Shown here one piece after another: positions 34,371 to 44,065 of a stretch of DNA of 63,074 nucleotides. The notes under the pieces were generated by a model. It saw only the letters and a program-made list of their open reading frames with translations, did no database searches and had not been told where the DNA came from. The DNA comes from an uncultured Alphaproteobacteria bacterium (lineage in GTDB: Bacteria; Pseudomonadota; Alphaproteobacteria; HIMB59; GCA-002718135). The position numbers and the translations under genes are program-made. The stretch covers positions 1-63,074 of the forward strand of contig CACLJX010000011.1 in the NCBI GenBank assembly GCA_902607435.1. Reading direction: 5' to 3'. Position 1 is the first letter of the stretch. Each line of letters begins with the position of its first letter.

Positions 34371-36509
34371 TTAAATATCAAATATTAAAGAAGTGATAGT
34401 TCCGGCCATACCCTTATTTTTTTCTATTTTAATAGAACCTCCATGATCTTCAATTATTTTTTTTACAATGGATAAGCCTAATCCTGTACCTTTTTGTTTA
34501 GTTGTATAATAAGGTTCAAAAAGTTTTGTTATTTTTTTTTCGTCAAAACCTATGCCATTATCAATTATTGAAATTAAAATTTTATTTCTTGATTTTGTAT
34601 AATTTAATTTAATAAATGGATTTGGAATTAAAGATACTGCTTCTACAGAATTTTTAATAATATTGTTAAAAGCTTGTGCAAACTGAAATCTATCGTATTG
34701 ATAAAAAATATCATTCTCTGGTCCAATGATCTCCATATTAATATTTTTATTTACATTGGCGAAAAGATTAAAAGAATCTCTTAATGTCTCAGATAAATTA
34801 TCCGTTTTGATTTCGGCTTTAGGCATCCGAGCAAATGATGAAAATTCATCAACTAATTTGCCTATATCGTCAACCTGTTTAGAAATAGTATGAGTTAATT
34901 TAGATATTTCATTTGAATCAAAGTTTTGATCCTTAAATTTTTTTTCAATTCTCTCTGCTGAAAGTTTAATTGGAGTCAGTGGATTTTTTACTTCATGAGC
35001 TATTTTTTTTGCAATATCAGACCATGCAGCATGTTTTTCAGCTAATATAAGGGAAGTCATATCATCTATAGTTACCACGTAACCAGTAATTATATTATTT
35101 TTAATTTCCTTAATAATTTTCAAACTTAATATTCTTGCATTATCTCCAATAATAAATTCAACCTGAAAATTTTCAACAATTTTTTTTGATACTTTAAATT
35201 TTTTTATAAATATGCCCCAATCAGGAAAAACATTACTAAAATCTTGATTTATTAAATCTGTATAATTCATATTAAGAATTTTTAATGAAGATTTGTTCAC
35301 AAGATTGATTTGAAAATTAGTATCTAATGAAATGACACCTGTTGTCAAAAGACTTAAAATAGCTTCAATAAATAATCTCTTTGTTTCGTCTTCTTCACTT
35401 TTAGAAATCAATTGATTTTGTTTGTATTGAATTTCATTAATCATTTTATTATATGAAGTTAATAAAACTTTAACTTCATCAAATTGATCATCTTCTGAAA
35501 CCTTGGCTTCAAAATTACCTTTTGATATTTGATTGGCTGATTCTATTAAATTTGTGATAGGTTTTGAGAGTCTTCTTGCTAAATTAAATCCAATTAAAAC
35601 TGCAATTAAAATAAAACATAGAGAAAATAAAACAAAAATCATTGAAAAAGTAATTTGAATTCCTACACTTTCTTCTTCTTTCGTTGAGTATATGTCAAAA
35701 GCTCTACGAGTATCCTTTATATGATCCCATATATTGCTATTCAGATTCCTATTAACTTGGATATAAACATCATCTAGAAAACTAATTTTTGCATATGCTG
35801 AAATTGAACTTTCATTTTGTTGAAAAATATATGCTTGATTTTTATCTAAAACAGAAAAAGTAGATTTATCAGGTATCTTGAAATTTTTAAGTTTTTCATC
35901 ATTAAAACTAGAAAAAACTAAACCTTCTTGGTTGAACAAATAGATATGTGATATTGTTCTTATATTAATAAACTCCTGCAAAGTTTTATCAATAGCTTGC
36001 TTTTTAACTTCATAATTTTTTGAAACCTTAATTATTTCTCGCATAATTAATTGTGTATCTGAAATTAATTCAGATTGAATTTCATTTTCATAATCTCTTG
36101 CAACAATATTGGAATTTATAACAGCATCTTTTACAGCACTTCCATACCATGTTCGAAATTCTAAATTAAAAAAAAGTGATGTAATGATAACAACACCTAT
36201 AGCTGGACCAAGAGCCATAGCAGTAAATAAATTAATAAATTTTATGTAAAGGCGAGATTCATTATAATTTTTTTTTCTATAAATGAAAACTAAAAGAACT
36301 TGTCTAATAATTATACTTAATAAAATAATTACGAAAATTACATCAGCCAATAGTATAAATTGCAAATTTTGTGGATCTTTCACCAATTGATTATTTGGTA
36401 AAAGTAAATAAAAAGTAATTGAAAAACTACCTATAACTAAGATAATTAAAAGATAGAAAGAAAATTTTGAAATATGAATATATTTCAATAATTGTGAGAG
36501 AAAATTCAT
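34371..36509 (-). CDS. ntrY: NtrY sensor histidine kinase
   Basis: A 712-residue membrane sensor. There are N-terminal transmembrane segments (about 15-110), a periplasmic domain (about 115-280), another membrane helix near 285-310, a HAMP domain, a PAS domain from about 375, then HisKA with the phosphorylated histidine H505 in KIAHEVKNPLTPIKLS, and the ATPase lobe with N, G1 (DNGIGF) and G2 (GTGLGL) boxes. It phosphorylates NtrX. It is divergent from ispDF across a 107-base gap that contains a 20-base palindrome. Confidence 0.92.
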   Translation of the reverse strand: MNFLSQLLKYIHISKFSFYLLIILVIGSFSITFYLLLPNNQLVKDPQNLQFILLADVIFVIILLSIIIRQVLLVFIYRKKNYNESRLYIKFINLFTAMALGPAIGVVIITSLFFNLEFRTWYGSAVKDAVINSNIVARDYENEIQSELISDTQLIMREIIKVSKNYEVKKQAIDKTLQEFINIRTISHIYLFNQEGLVFSSFNDEKLKNFKIPDKSTFSVLDKNQAYIFQQNESSISAYAKISFLDDVYIQVNRNLNSNIWDHIKDTRRAFDIYSTKEEESVGIQITFSMIFVLFSLCFILIAVLIGFNLARRLSKPITNLIESANQISKGNFEAKVSEDDQFDEVKVLLTSYNKMINEIQYKQNQLISKSEEDETKRLFIEAILSLLTTGVISLDTNFQINLVNKSSLKILNMNYTDLINQDFSNVFPDWGIFIKKFKVSKKIVENFQVEFIIGDNARILSLKIIKEIKNNIITGYVVTIDDMTSLILAEKHAAWSDIAKKIAHEVKNPLTPIKLSAERIEKKFKDQNFDSNEISKLTHTISKQVDDIGKLVDEFSSFARMPKAEIKTDNLSETLRDSFNLFANVNKNINMEIIGPENDIFYQYDRFQFAQAFNNIIKNSVEAVSLIPNPFIKLNYTKSRNKILISIIDNGIGFDEKKITKLFEPYYTTKQKGTGLGLSIVKKIIEDHGGSIKIEKNKGMAGTITSLIFDI

Positions 36510-36546
36510 ACCAATTACTTTATAACATTTCCATTAAATATGTAAA

Positions 36547-36566
36547 AATTCTATATATATAGAATT
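36547..36566. promoter_or_regulatory. 20-bp perfect palindrome between ntrY and ispDF
   Basis: AATTCTATATATATAGAATT is its own reverse complement. Just to the right a second inverted pair, ATTCT and AGAAT, flanks 9 bases (36571-36590 region), and another AGAAT follows. The repeated ATTCT/AGAAT units in the only gap between two divergent genes suggest a regulator site or promoter region for ntrY and/or ispDF. AT-rich palindromes can arise by chance. Confidence 0.45.
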
Positions 36567-36616
36567 ATTTAATTCTGAAATAATTAGAATATAGAATAAA
36601 TATACAAATAAAACAT

Positions 36617-37762
36617 ATGAATAATGCTTTAATTTTATTAGCCGGTGGCACAGGAAAAAGATTAAATAATTCTAAAAAAATCCCAAAACAATTTATAAAA
36701 TTTCAATCTTATAATCTAATTGAATATTTTTTACAAAATTTGGATCAGAATATTTTTGAAATAATTCAAATTGTAGTTAAGCCAAGTATGCAAAAAAAAT
36801 ATTTATCTAAGTTAAAAAAAGAATTTTTTTTTCATAAAATAAATTTTGTAACTTCTGGAAATAATCGTCAAAAATCATCAAAAAATGGAATTTTTTCATT
36901 AAGAAAAATCAATCCTAAAAAAGTACTTATACATGATGCTGCTCGTCCTTTAGCTGATAATCAGTTAATCAAAAAATTAATAAAAGAATTAGATCAATGT
37001 AATGCATGCTCTCCTTATATAAAACATAATGATTATATCAAATACAAATTACTTAATAGTAAAATTGATAATAATGTATTGTACCATATTCAAACTCCTC
37101 AAGCTTTTAATTTTAAAAGTATTTTAAAAGCACACACTTTAACATCTCTTGTAAATAGTAATGATGATATTTCTTTGACTGAAAACATTAATATAAAAAC
37201 AAAATATATTAAAGGAAAAAAAACAAATTTTAAAATTACTTACAAAGATGACATTGAGTTATTTAATAGATTAAAGATAAAAATAAGAAGGCATGGTATT
37301 GGATATGATATTCATAAAATTAATACAAAATCTAAAAAAAAATTAACTTTATGTGGAGTAAAAATTTCTCATCCACCTTTGATTGGTCATTCTGATGCTG
37401 ATGTAGGATATCATGCAATATGTGACAGTATTCTCGGTGCCCTATCAATGAGAGATATTGGTTATCATTTTAATAATAAAAATAAAAAATGGAAAAATGC
37501 AAATTCAAAAATATTTATGAAATTTTGTTATCAACAATTAAAAAGAAAAAAATTTATTATCGTTAATCTAGATATTAATTTTATTTGTGAAAAACCAAAT
37601 ATCAATAAGCATGCAAAAAAAATGATAAATAATATTTCAAATATATTAAATCTAGATAAAACTAAAGTAACTATAAAAGCTAAAACAAATGAAAAAATTA
37701 TCTTTATAGGTAATAATGAAGGAATTGCAGCTGAATCAATTGTACAAATTCAAAATGAATAA
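36617..37762 (+). CDS. ispDF: bifunctional IspD-IspF enzyme of isoprenoid synthesis
   Basis: A 381-residue fusion. The IspD part (about 1-215) begins with the nucleotide-binding LAGGTGKRL and carries HDAARPL near residue 111; it makes CDP-methylerythritol. The IspF part (about 225-381) has HGIGYDIHKI and the zinc-site GHSDADVGYHAICDSILGAL; it makes the cyclic diphosphate. Such fusions are common in alphaproteobacteria. The IspE step is elsewhere. It overlaps pgpA by eight bases. Confidence 0.92.
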   Translation: MNNALILLAGGTGKRLNNSKKIPKQFIKFQSYNLIEYFLQNLDQNIFEIIQIVVKPSMQKKYLSKLKKEFFFHKINFVTSGNNRQKSSKNGIFSLRKINPKKVLIHDAARPLADNQLIKKLIKELDQCNACSPYIKHNDYIKYKLLNSKIDNNVLYHIQTPQAFNFKSILKAHTLTSLVNSNDDISLTENINIKTKYIKGKKTNFKITYKDDIELFNRLKIKIRRHGIGYDIHKINTKSKKKLTLCGVKISHPPLIGHSDADVGYHAICDSILGALSMRDIGYHFNNKNKKWKNANSKIFMKFCYQQLKRKKFIIVNLDINFICEKPNINKHAKKMINNISNILNLDKTKVTIKAKTNEKIIFIGNNEGIAAESIVQIQNE

Positions 37763-38222
37763 ACTATCACAAATATTTTCAACAATTTTTTTTATAGGTT
37801 ATATAAAATGGGCACCTGGAACTTTAGGATCCTTAGTTTCAATAATAATAATAATTTTATTAAGTAAAATTATTAACTTTATAGAATTTGTCATCATATT
37901 TATTTGTTTAACAATATTGGCTATAAAATTCATTAATATATACTCAAAATCAATAGACAAAAGTGATGCCAAAGAAATAATAATTGATGAATTTTTAGGA
38001 ATTTATTTAATAATAATTTTTTCTCATAATTTAAATTCATTAAATGAATATATAAAAATTTTTTTAATTTTTATTCTTTTCAGATTTTTTGATATCATAA
38101 AACCTTATCCTGCAAAATGGATAGATCAGAATATGAAAAATTCATATGGAATTATATTAGATGATCTAATAGCAAGTATTTATACAATAATTATCTTATA
38201 TTTAATAAATGCTTTCATTTAA
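37755..38222 (+). CDS. pgpA: phosphatidylglycerophosphatase A
   Basis: A 155-residue membrane phosphatase starting at the ATG at 37755-37757, which overlaps the ispDF stop in an ATGAATAA arrangement; an earlier in-frame ATG at 37716 would lie well inside ispDF. The family signature IKWAPGTLGSLVS is near residue 17, IIDEFLGIYL near residue 77 and RFFDIIKPYPA near residue 105, followed by DQNMKNSYGIILDDLIA. It dephosphorylates phosphatidylglycerol phosphate. It overlaps cinA by 14 bases. Confidence 0.88.
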   Translation: MNKLSQIFSTIFFIGYIKWAPGTLGSLVSIIIIILLSKIINFIEFVIIFICLTILAIKFINIYSKSIDKSDAKEIIIDEFLGIYLIIIFSHNLNSLNEYIKIFLIFILFRFFDIIKPYPAKWIDQNMKNSYGIILDDLIASIYTIIILYLINAFI

Positions 38223-38673
38223 AAAAATTATCAAAATATTTATTAAAAAAAATATTACAATTTCAGTAGCTGAATCTTGTACAGGAGGATTACTTAGCTC
38301 AAAAATAACATCTGAGAATGGAGTTTCTAAAATTTTTAATATGGGACTAATTACTTATTCAAATAAAGCAAAATCTAACCTACTTAATATTGATTCTCAT
38401 TACATAAAAAAATATGGAGCTGTTAGTTATGAAACTGCTTCCATTATGGTTAAAAATTTACAAAAACTAACTAAAAGTAAATTATGTATATCAACAACGG
38501 GCATTGCTGGACCATCTGGAGGAACTAAAACAAAACCTGTGGGCTTAGTATTTATTGGAATCTTATATAAAAATAAGGTTATTATTTATGAAAAAAAGTT
38601 CAAAGGATCAAGAAGTCAAATTCAACAAAAAACATTAAAAGCAATTTGTACTGTACTTGAAAAATTAATTTAA
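38209..38673 (+). CDS. pncC: nicotinamide-nucleotide amidohydrolase (CinA C-terminal domain)
   Basis: A 154-residue stand-alone CinA C-terminal domain. SVAESCTGGLLSSKIT near residue 20 and STTGIAGPSGGTKTKPVGLVFIG near residue 97 are diagnostic. Family members deamidate nicotinamide mononucleotide in the NAD recycling pathway. The N-terminal molybdopterin-like domain of full CinA is absent, as is usual in this genomic position in alphaproteobacteria. It overlaps pgpA and converges on the COQ10-like gene with a 9-base overlap. Confidence 0.88.
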   Translation: MLSFKKIIKIFIKKNITISVAESCTGGLLSSKITSENGVSKIFNMGLITYSNKAKSNLLNIDSHYIKKYGAVSYETASIMVKNLQKLTKSKLCISTTGIAGPSGGTKTKPVGLVFIGILYKNKVIIYEKKFKGSRSQIQQKTLKAICTVLEKLI

Positions 38674-39102
38674 AATTTGATCAGCTCTTTTTTTAAAAGA
38701 ATCAATCATTTTATCTTCAATCAAAATAAAAAATAACTCTGCTAATTTTTGGTGTAAAATCTTTTGAAATTCAAACTTAATATTGAATAAAACTTTTGTC
38801 TTTTTTTTATCTAATTTAATAAAAATCCATTCAGTTTTTAAATCTTTTAAAGGACCTTTTATATATTTTGTAGTTATAGATAATTTATTTGAATTAAAAA
38901 ATACATGGGATGTAAATATTTGAGGAAAAAAATGTTTATAACTAACAATCATATCTGCCAGTATTTCATTTTTGGATTTTGATTTAATAATTATTTCTTT
39001 GCACCATGGAATAAACTCAGGGTATTTTCCAATATCTAAAACAATTTTATATAGATCTATAGCAGCATAATTAATTATTATCTCTTGTTCTGAAGATTTC
39101 AT
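38665..39102 (-). CDS. COQ10/RatA-like ubiquinone-binding START-domain protein
   Basis: A 145-residue polyketide-cyclase/START-fold protein. The N-terminal AAIDLYKIVLDIGKYPEFIPWCKEI is the family signature; the C-terminal helix region FILIEDKMIDSFKKRAD closes the ligand cavity. In alphaproteobacteria this gene next to lipA is a COQ10 homologue that binds coenzyme Q for respiration. The RatA toxin annotation seen for relatives is less likely here. It is convergent with pncC. Confidence 0.82.
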   Translation of the reverse strand: MKSSEQEIIINYAAIDLYKIVLDIGKYPEFIPWCKEIIIKSKSKNEILADMIVSYKHFFPQIFTSHVFFNSNKLSITTKYIKGPLKDLKTEWIFIKLDKKKTKVLFNIKFEFQKILHQKLAELFFILIEDKMIDSFKKRADQILN

Positions 39103-39116
39103 TTTATTTAAATTAT

Positions 39117-40046
39117 TTAATTAATTTTTTGAGAAAATTCTTTAGCCAATTTCATTTTCTTAAAATCATCTGAAGCATGAAAACTTGAACGAGTAAGTGG
39201 AGATGATGAAACCATAAGGAAACCTTTGGAATACGCTATTTTTTTAAAGGTAATAAATTCCTGAGGAGTTATAAATTCTTTTAATTTTGCATGTTTGTCT
39301 GTTGGTTGTAAATATTGACCAATGGTTAAAAAATCTACATCAGCTGAACGCAAGTCATCCATTACTTGATAAATTTCTTCTTTTGTTTCTCCTAAACCAA
39401 CCATCAAACCAGATTTAGTAAATATGTTATTATTCTTCTTTTTTATATCATATAATAATTGTAAGCTTACAAAATATCGAGATCCAGGACGTATAGTACG
39501 ATATAGGCGAGGTACTGTTTCTAAATTATGATTAAATACATCTGGCAAAGATTGAGAAAGAATTTCTTTCGCTTCATTTTTTTTTAAAAAATCAGGGGTG
39601 AGTATTTCTATTGTTGTATTAGGACATTCTATTCTTAAACGTTTAATAACATTTACAAAATGTTGAGCTCCGCCATCAGTTAAATCATCACGATCAACAC
39701 TTGTGATAACAACATGTTTTAATTCTAACTCTTTTACTGCTTTAGCTATTTTAATAGGTTCGAACAAATCTACTGTATTCGGTTTTCCTGTTTTAACATT
39801 ACAAAATGAGCAAGCTCTTGTACAGGTATCTCCTAAAATCATAAAAGTTGCATGTTTCTTTTGCCAACATTCAGAAATATTAGGACAGGTAGCTTCTTCA
39901 CAAACTGTTACAAGATTATTATTTTTTATAATTTTACTTGTAAATTTAAAAAGACTTGATGTAGGAGCCTTTACTCTTATCCAATTAGGTTTTCTAGGAA
40001 TAGGATTAGATTTTTTATGAATTTTTTCTGGATGTCTAACAACCAT
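39117..40046 (-). CDS. lipA: lipoyl synthase
   Basis: A 309-residue radical-SAM enzyme that inserts sulfur into octanoylated lipoyl domains. The auxiliary cluster cysteines are in [13 protein letters not shown] near residue 49, and the radical-SAM triad CTRACSFC near residue 73. The conserved C-terminal RSSFHA supplies the serine ligand. It is one base after the pdhC stop, so lipoyl synthesis and the lipoyl-dependent PDH complex are co-transcribed. The lpd gene often found between them is absent. Confidence 0.93.
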   Translation of the reverse strand: MVVRHPEKIHKKSNPIPRKPNWIRVKAPTSSLFKFTSKIIKNNNLVTVCEEATCPNISECWQKKHATFMILGDTCTRACSFCNVKTGKPNTVDLFEPIKIAKAVKELELKHVVITSVDRDDLTDGGAQHFVNVIKRLRIECPNTTIEILTPDFLKKNEAKEILSQSLPDVFNHNLETVPRLYRTIRPGSRYFVSLQLLYDIKKKNNNIFTKSGLMVGLGETKEEIYQVMDDLRSADVDFLTIGQYLQPTDKHAKLKEFITPQEFITFKKIAYSKGFLMVSSSPLTRSSFHASDDFKKMKLAKEFSQKIN

Positions 40047-41291
40047 TTAGATCACTTCCATGTCTTTACTCTGTAACCATAAATCAAAAGGATTTTCAAT
40101 AATATCATGAAAATCTTTAAGCAATTTCGCAGCTACTGCGCCATCAAGTACTCTATGATCTGCTGATAAAGTTGATTTAAGAATATTAACTATTTCTATT
40201 TTATTTTCATTTACTTTTGTTGTTTTTTGAATTGAACCAACTGATAAAATTGATGATTGGGGAGGATTAATGATAGCTGTAAATTCACTAATTCCATACA
40301 TTCCAAGATTTGATAATGAAATAGTTCCTCCCTGGTATTCTTCAGGAACTAATTTTCCTTCTTTGGCTTTTTTTACTAAAATCTTAATTTCTTTTGAAAG
40401 TTCTAATAATCCTTTACTATCAGCATTTTTAACTATCGGCGTTATTAATCCTTGCTTGAGAGCTACTGCTATTGAAACATCAACGGATGAATATTGAATA
40501 ATCTTCCCTTTAAACCATGAAACATTAGTTTGTGGATTTTCATTTTGAGCAATTGCAAGAGCTTTTACTAATAAGTCATTAATTGAAACTTTATTATCTA
40601 AACTTTGTGCATTAATTTTATTTCTTAATATTATTAACTTATCTACTTCTGATTCAATTTTTAAGTAAAAATGAGGAACAGTATTGATTGTTTGAGTTGT
40701 TCTTTCAGCAATAATTTTTCTAATAGAACTAGGTTCAAATATTTCATATTTTGCAGAAGAAATTAAAGGATGATCTTGTCTATCCAATTTTTCAATGTCA
40801 CGTTTAATTATGCGTCCTGCTGGACCAGTACCAGTAAGTGAATTTAAATTAATATTCTTAATTTTTGCTATTTTATTCGCTAGTGGGGAGGCAATTATAT
40901 CAATATTTTTTTTAGTAATAGATTTTTTCTGAGATATTAAACTATCATTAGTATCAACAAGTTTTTTCTCAACCATTTTAACTTTTTTATCTTTAATCTT
41001 AAATTTATTTTCTTGAATATCAGTCTTTATTATATTTTTTACATCTTTTTCAGAATTATTTAAAACAGCTATTATTGAATTTACAGCTACACCTTTAGTT
41101 CCTGCTTTTACAATTATATCGGTAATCTTACCTTCATCTACAGCTTCAATTTCCATTGTTGCTTTATCAGTTTCAATTTCTGCTAAAATATCTCCTGCTT
41201 TAACTTGATCACCAACTTTTACTAACCATTTTTGTAAAATACCTTCTGTCATAGTTGGAGATAAAGAGGGCATCAATATGTTAATAGACAT
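40047..41291 (-). CDS. pdhC: pyruvate dehydrogenase E2, dihydrolipoamide acetyltransferase
   Basis: A 414-residue E2 with one lipoyl domain (lipoyl lysine K43 in [13 protein letters not shown]), a charged linker with many Lys, a peripheral subunit-binding domain (ASPLANKIAKIKNINLNSLTGTGPAGRI near residue 150) and the catalytic acetyltransferase domain from about residue 185, with the active-site DHRVLDG near residue 385. It forms the core of the PDH complex with pdhA and pdhB encoded just upstream. Confidence 0.93.
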   Translation of the reverse strand: MSINILMPSLSPTMTEGILQKWLVKVGDQVKAGDILAEIETDKATMEIEAVDEGKITDIIVKAGTKGVAVNSIIAVLNNSEKDVKNIIKTDIQENKFKIKDKKVKMVEKKLVDTNDSLISQKKSITKKNIDIIASPLANKIAKIKNINLNSLTGTGPAGRIIKRDIEKLDRQDHPLISSAKYEIFEPSSIRKIIAERTTQTINTVPHFYLKIESEVDKLIILRNKINAQSLDNKVSINDLLVKALAIAQNENPQTNVSWFKGKIIQYSSVDVSIAVALKQGLITPIVKNADSKGLLELSKEIKILVKKAKEGKLVPEEYQGGTISLSNLGMYGISEFTAIINPPQSSILSVGSIQKTTKVNENKIEIVNILKSTLSADHRVLDGAVAAKLLKDFHDIIENPFDLWLQSKDMEVI

Positions 41292-41303
41292 ATGAATAAA
41301 TTT

Positions 41304-42686
41304 TTAAATATAGCAAATTTCTTCTATAGCAAGAATGATATCATCAACTTGGGGCAAATATTTTTTTTCTAAAACACTAGAATATGGCATCGGAACATCA
41401 GCACTGTTAATTTTTTTAATTGGTGCGTCTAAATAATCAAAAGCCTCATCTTGGACTAAAGAAACTATTTCAGAGCCAATACTTGCAAAAGGCCAGGATT
41501 CCTCAACAGTAACAAGACGATTAGTTTTTTTAATAGACTCAATAATTAGCTCTTTATCCAATGGTCTTATAGTTTGAAGATCTATAACTTCTATTTCAAT
41601 ATCATGTTTTTCTTCGACTAATTTAGCTGCTTCAAGAGATTTTGATACCATAATTGAGTAAGTAACAATTGTGGCATCTTTCCCAGATTGTACAATATTT
41701 GCTTTACCCAAAGGAATTTCAAAATTTGTATCAATAGGAACTTTTGATTTTTGAGAATATAAAATTTCATTTTCCAAAAAAATAACAGGATTGTCATCGT
41801 CAATTGCAGATTTTAATAATCCTTTCGCATTATAAGAATTAGATGGAGTAACTACTTTGATACCGGGGCAATGAGAAAACCATGATGTAAAGTCTTGACT
41901 ATGTTGAGCTGCTACTTGAGAAGCAGCTCCATTTGGTCCGCGAAAAACAATGGGACAATTAATTTGTCCTCCAGACATATAAAGAGATTTAGCAGCTGAA
42001 TTTATTATTTGATCAATTGCTTGCATAGAAAAGTTAAAAGTCATGAATTCAACAATAGGTCTCAAACCTTTAAATGCACTTCCAATAGCTAATCCTGTGA
42101 AACCATGTTCAGAAATAGGAGTATCTATAACTCTTTTACTACCAAATTCTTCTAGTAAATCTTTAGTCACTTTATAAGCGCCTTGATATTCACCTACTTC
42201 TTCACCTATTATAAATACTTTATCATTTTTTCTCATTTCTTCCGCCATAGCGTCTCTTATAGCTTGACGCATAGTAATCATATTACTAGCTTCAGATTTT
42301 ATTTTTGTTTTTTTCTCTATATTTAAGATTGTTTTTTCTTCGATTTTATCATGAACTTTACTATCTTCATTTTTTTTTATATTATTATTTAAATCTTTTA
42401 CTCTTTTCTCATGTTTTTTATGAACATCAGAATTTTTTGAATTAGATGTCTCATCTATTATTGCAATAGGTGTATTAACAGCTATAGACTGATGTCCATC
42501 TTTGAATAGCAATTCTTTCACTATACCTTTGTATGCAGCCTCTAATTCCATTGTCGCTTTATCAGTTTCTATTTCAGCTAATAAATCTCCGGGATCAATT
42601 TGATCTCCTTCTTTTATAAACCATTTATTAAGATTTCCCTCAATCATGGTAGGAGATAAGGCTGGCATTAGAATTTTAATAGTCAT
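41304..42686 (-). CDS. pdhB: pyruvate dehydrogenase E1 beta with N-terminal lipoyl domain
   Basis: A 460-residue protein. Residues 1-80 form a lipoyl domain with K43 in [13 protein letters not shown], then a Lys/Asn-rich linker, then from about residue 135 the E1-beta domain ([34 protein letters not shown]). The lipoyl-bearing E1 beta is a known feature of alphaproteobacterial PDH. With PdhA it decarboxylates pyruvate. Spacing to its neighbours is about 12 bases on each side. Confidence 0.93.
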   Translation of the reverse strand: MTIKILMPALSPTMIEGNLNKWFIKEGDQIDPGDLLAEIETDKATMELEAAYKGIVKELLFKDGHQSIAVNTPIAIIDETSNSKNSDVHKKHEKRVKDLNNNIKKNEDSKVHDKIEEKTILNIEKKTKIKSEASNMITMRQAIRDAMAEEMRKNDKVFIIGEEVGEYQGAYKVTKDLLEEFGSKRVIDTPISEHGFTGLAIGSAFKGLRPIVEFMTFNFSMQAIDQIINSAAKSLYMSGGQINCPIVFRGPNGAASQVAAQHSQDFTSWFSHCPGIKVVTPSNSYNAKGLLKSAIDDDNPVIFLENEILYSQKSKVPIDTNFEIPLGKANIVQSGKDATIVTYSIMVSKSLEAAKLVEEKHDIEIEVIDLQTIRPLDKELIIESIKKTNRLVTVEESWPFASIGSEIVSLVQDEAFDYLDAPIKKINSADVPMPYSSVLEKKYLPQVDDIILAIEEICYI

Positions 42687-42697
42687 AATAAAAAAAA

Positions 42698-43663
42698 CTA
42701 AACATAAACATCTGTGTACAAATCGGAATCTTCTGGAAATGGGCTTTCTAGAGCATAATCAGCTGCTTCTTTTATTTCTTTAATTACTAATTTATTTATT
42801 TTTTCTAATTCTTTTTTTGAAGCCATTTTTTTCTTTATTATTTGTTCATAAGCAATTTGAATAGGGTCCTTGGTTTTATATTTTTCTAATTCTTCTTTGG
42901 TGCGATACTTTGCTGGATCAGACATTGAATGTCCTCTATATCGATAGGTTTGAACTTCTAAAATATAAGGTCCTTTTTTATCTCTAACATGCTTTCCTGC
43001 TTTATAAGCAGCTTCTCTAACTTTAAACACATTCATTCCATCCACAATATTACCAGGTATTCCAAACGGCTCACCTCTTTTAAATAAATCACTTCCTGCA
43101 GAAGCACGATTAACTGATGTCCCCATCCCATATTTATTATTTTCTATAATATACAATACAGGTAGTTCCCACAAAGAAGCCAAATTGAATGATTCAAAAA
43201 CCTGTCCACTATTCATTGCACCATCTCCAATATATGTCCTGCATATATTGCCATCATTAAAATATTTATGAGCAAATGCAACTCCAGTACCTATTGGTAC
43301 TTGAGCACCTACAATTCCATGACCTCCATAAAAATTATTTTCTTTTGAAAACATATGCATCGATCCGCCCTTCCCTTTTGAGTATCCAGTAGATCTACCT
43401 GTAAGTTCTGCCATAATTCTTTTTGGGTCCAATCCTCTAGCTATCATATGTCCATGATCTCTATAAGTAGTTACTACGCTATCATTTTTATTAATTGTCA
43501 TTAAAACACCAACTACAACAGCTTCTTGTCCAATATATAAATGACAAAAACCCCCTATGTGTCCTAAACCATATAGTTGGGCAGCCCTTTCTTCAAAACG
43601 TCTAATTTTAATTAAGTTAGTATATATTTTGATATATTCTTTTTTAGAAAGTTTAGGAATCAT
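42698..43663 (-). CDS. pdhA: pyruvate dehydrogenase E1 alpha
   Basis: A 321-residue thiamin-diphosphate enzyme starting at the ATG at 43661-43663. A TTG-started extension to 43711 exists but its tail is not like the family. The ThDP motif [31 protein letters not shown] begins near residue 149, and the phosphorylation-loop-like [11 protein letters not shown] lies near residue 245. It makes the first, rate-limiting step of pyruvate oxidation. It leads the pdhA-pdhB-pdhC-lipA-coq10 run and follows ftsB. Confidence 0.92.
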   Translation of the reverse strand: MIPKLSKKEYIKIYTNLIKIRRFEERAAQLYGLGHIGGFCHLYIGQEAVVVGVLMTINKNDSVVTTYRDHGHMIARGLDPKRIMAELTGRSTGYSKGKGGSMHMFSKENNFYGGHGIVGAQVPIGTGVAFAHKYFNDGNICRTYIGDGAMNSGQVFESFNLASLWELPVLYIIENNKYGMGTSVNRASAGSDLFKRGEPFGIPGNIVDGMNVFKVREAAYKAGKHVRDKKGPYILEVQTYRYRGHSMSDPAKYRTKEELEKYKTKDPIQIAYEQIIKKKMASKKELEKINKLVIKEIKEAADYALESPFPEDSDLYTDVYV

Positions 43664-43714
43664 TTGTAAATATTTGTAAATATTGATAAATATGTTGTAA
43701 ACTTTTGTCAATAT

Positions 43715-44029
43715 CTATTTGTCTAAAATAACAACTAGTTCATCTTTTTCGACAAAGCCAGTTTTTAAGCGCACTTGTTGATCTAGATAATCAAGATCTA
43801 ATGTTGGTGTACTAAGTCTAGAAATTTTATCTTCTAATTCATTATTTATATTATTTAATAATAATAATTCATTTTTATATAAAATATTTTTATTTTTTAT
43901 TTTATTATAAGAAATTATACCTCTTTCAGCTGTAATTAAAGAATAAGATAAATACAAAAACAAAACAAAAGAAAAAACTAAAAAAAAGAATAAGTATATT
44001 TTCTTTTTTAAAACTAATGATTTATTCAT
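43715..44029 (-). CDS. ftsB: FtsB/DivIC-like septum formation initiator protein
   Basis: A 104-residue bitopic membrane protein: a short basic N-terminus (KSLVLKKK), one transmembrane helix at about 11-31, then a coiled coil (IKNKNILYKNELLLLNNINNELEDKISRL) and a C-terminal LDLDYLDQQVRLKTGFVEKDELVVI segment typical of the DivIC family. It would join FtsL and FtsQ at the division site. It lies between eno and pdhA, the usual alphaproteobacterial position. Confidence 0.8.
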   Translation of the reverse strand: MNKSLVLKKKIYLFFFLVFSFVLFLYLSYSLITAERGIISYNKIKNKNILYKNELLLLNNINNELEDKISRLSTPTLDLDYLDQQVRLKTGFVEKDELVVILDK

Positions 44030-44065
44030 TTATATTATTAATTAATCAAATCATCGCTGTAATTG

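Noticed and set aside
43664-43711. TTG-started extension of pdhA
   Set aside because: The 16 extra residues are not family-like; the ATG at 43661-43663 begins the conserved domain.
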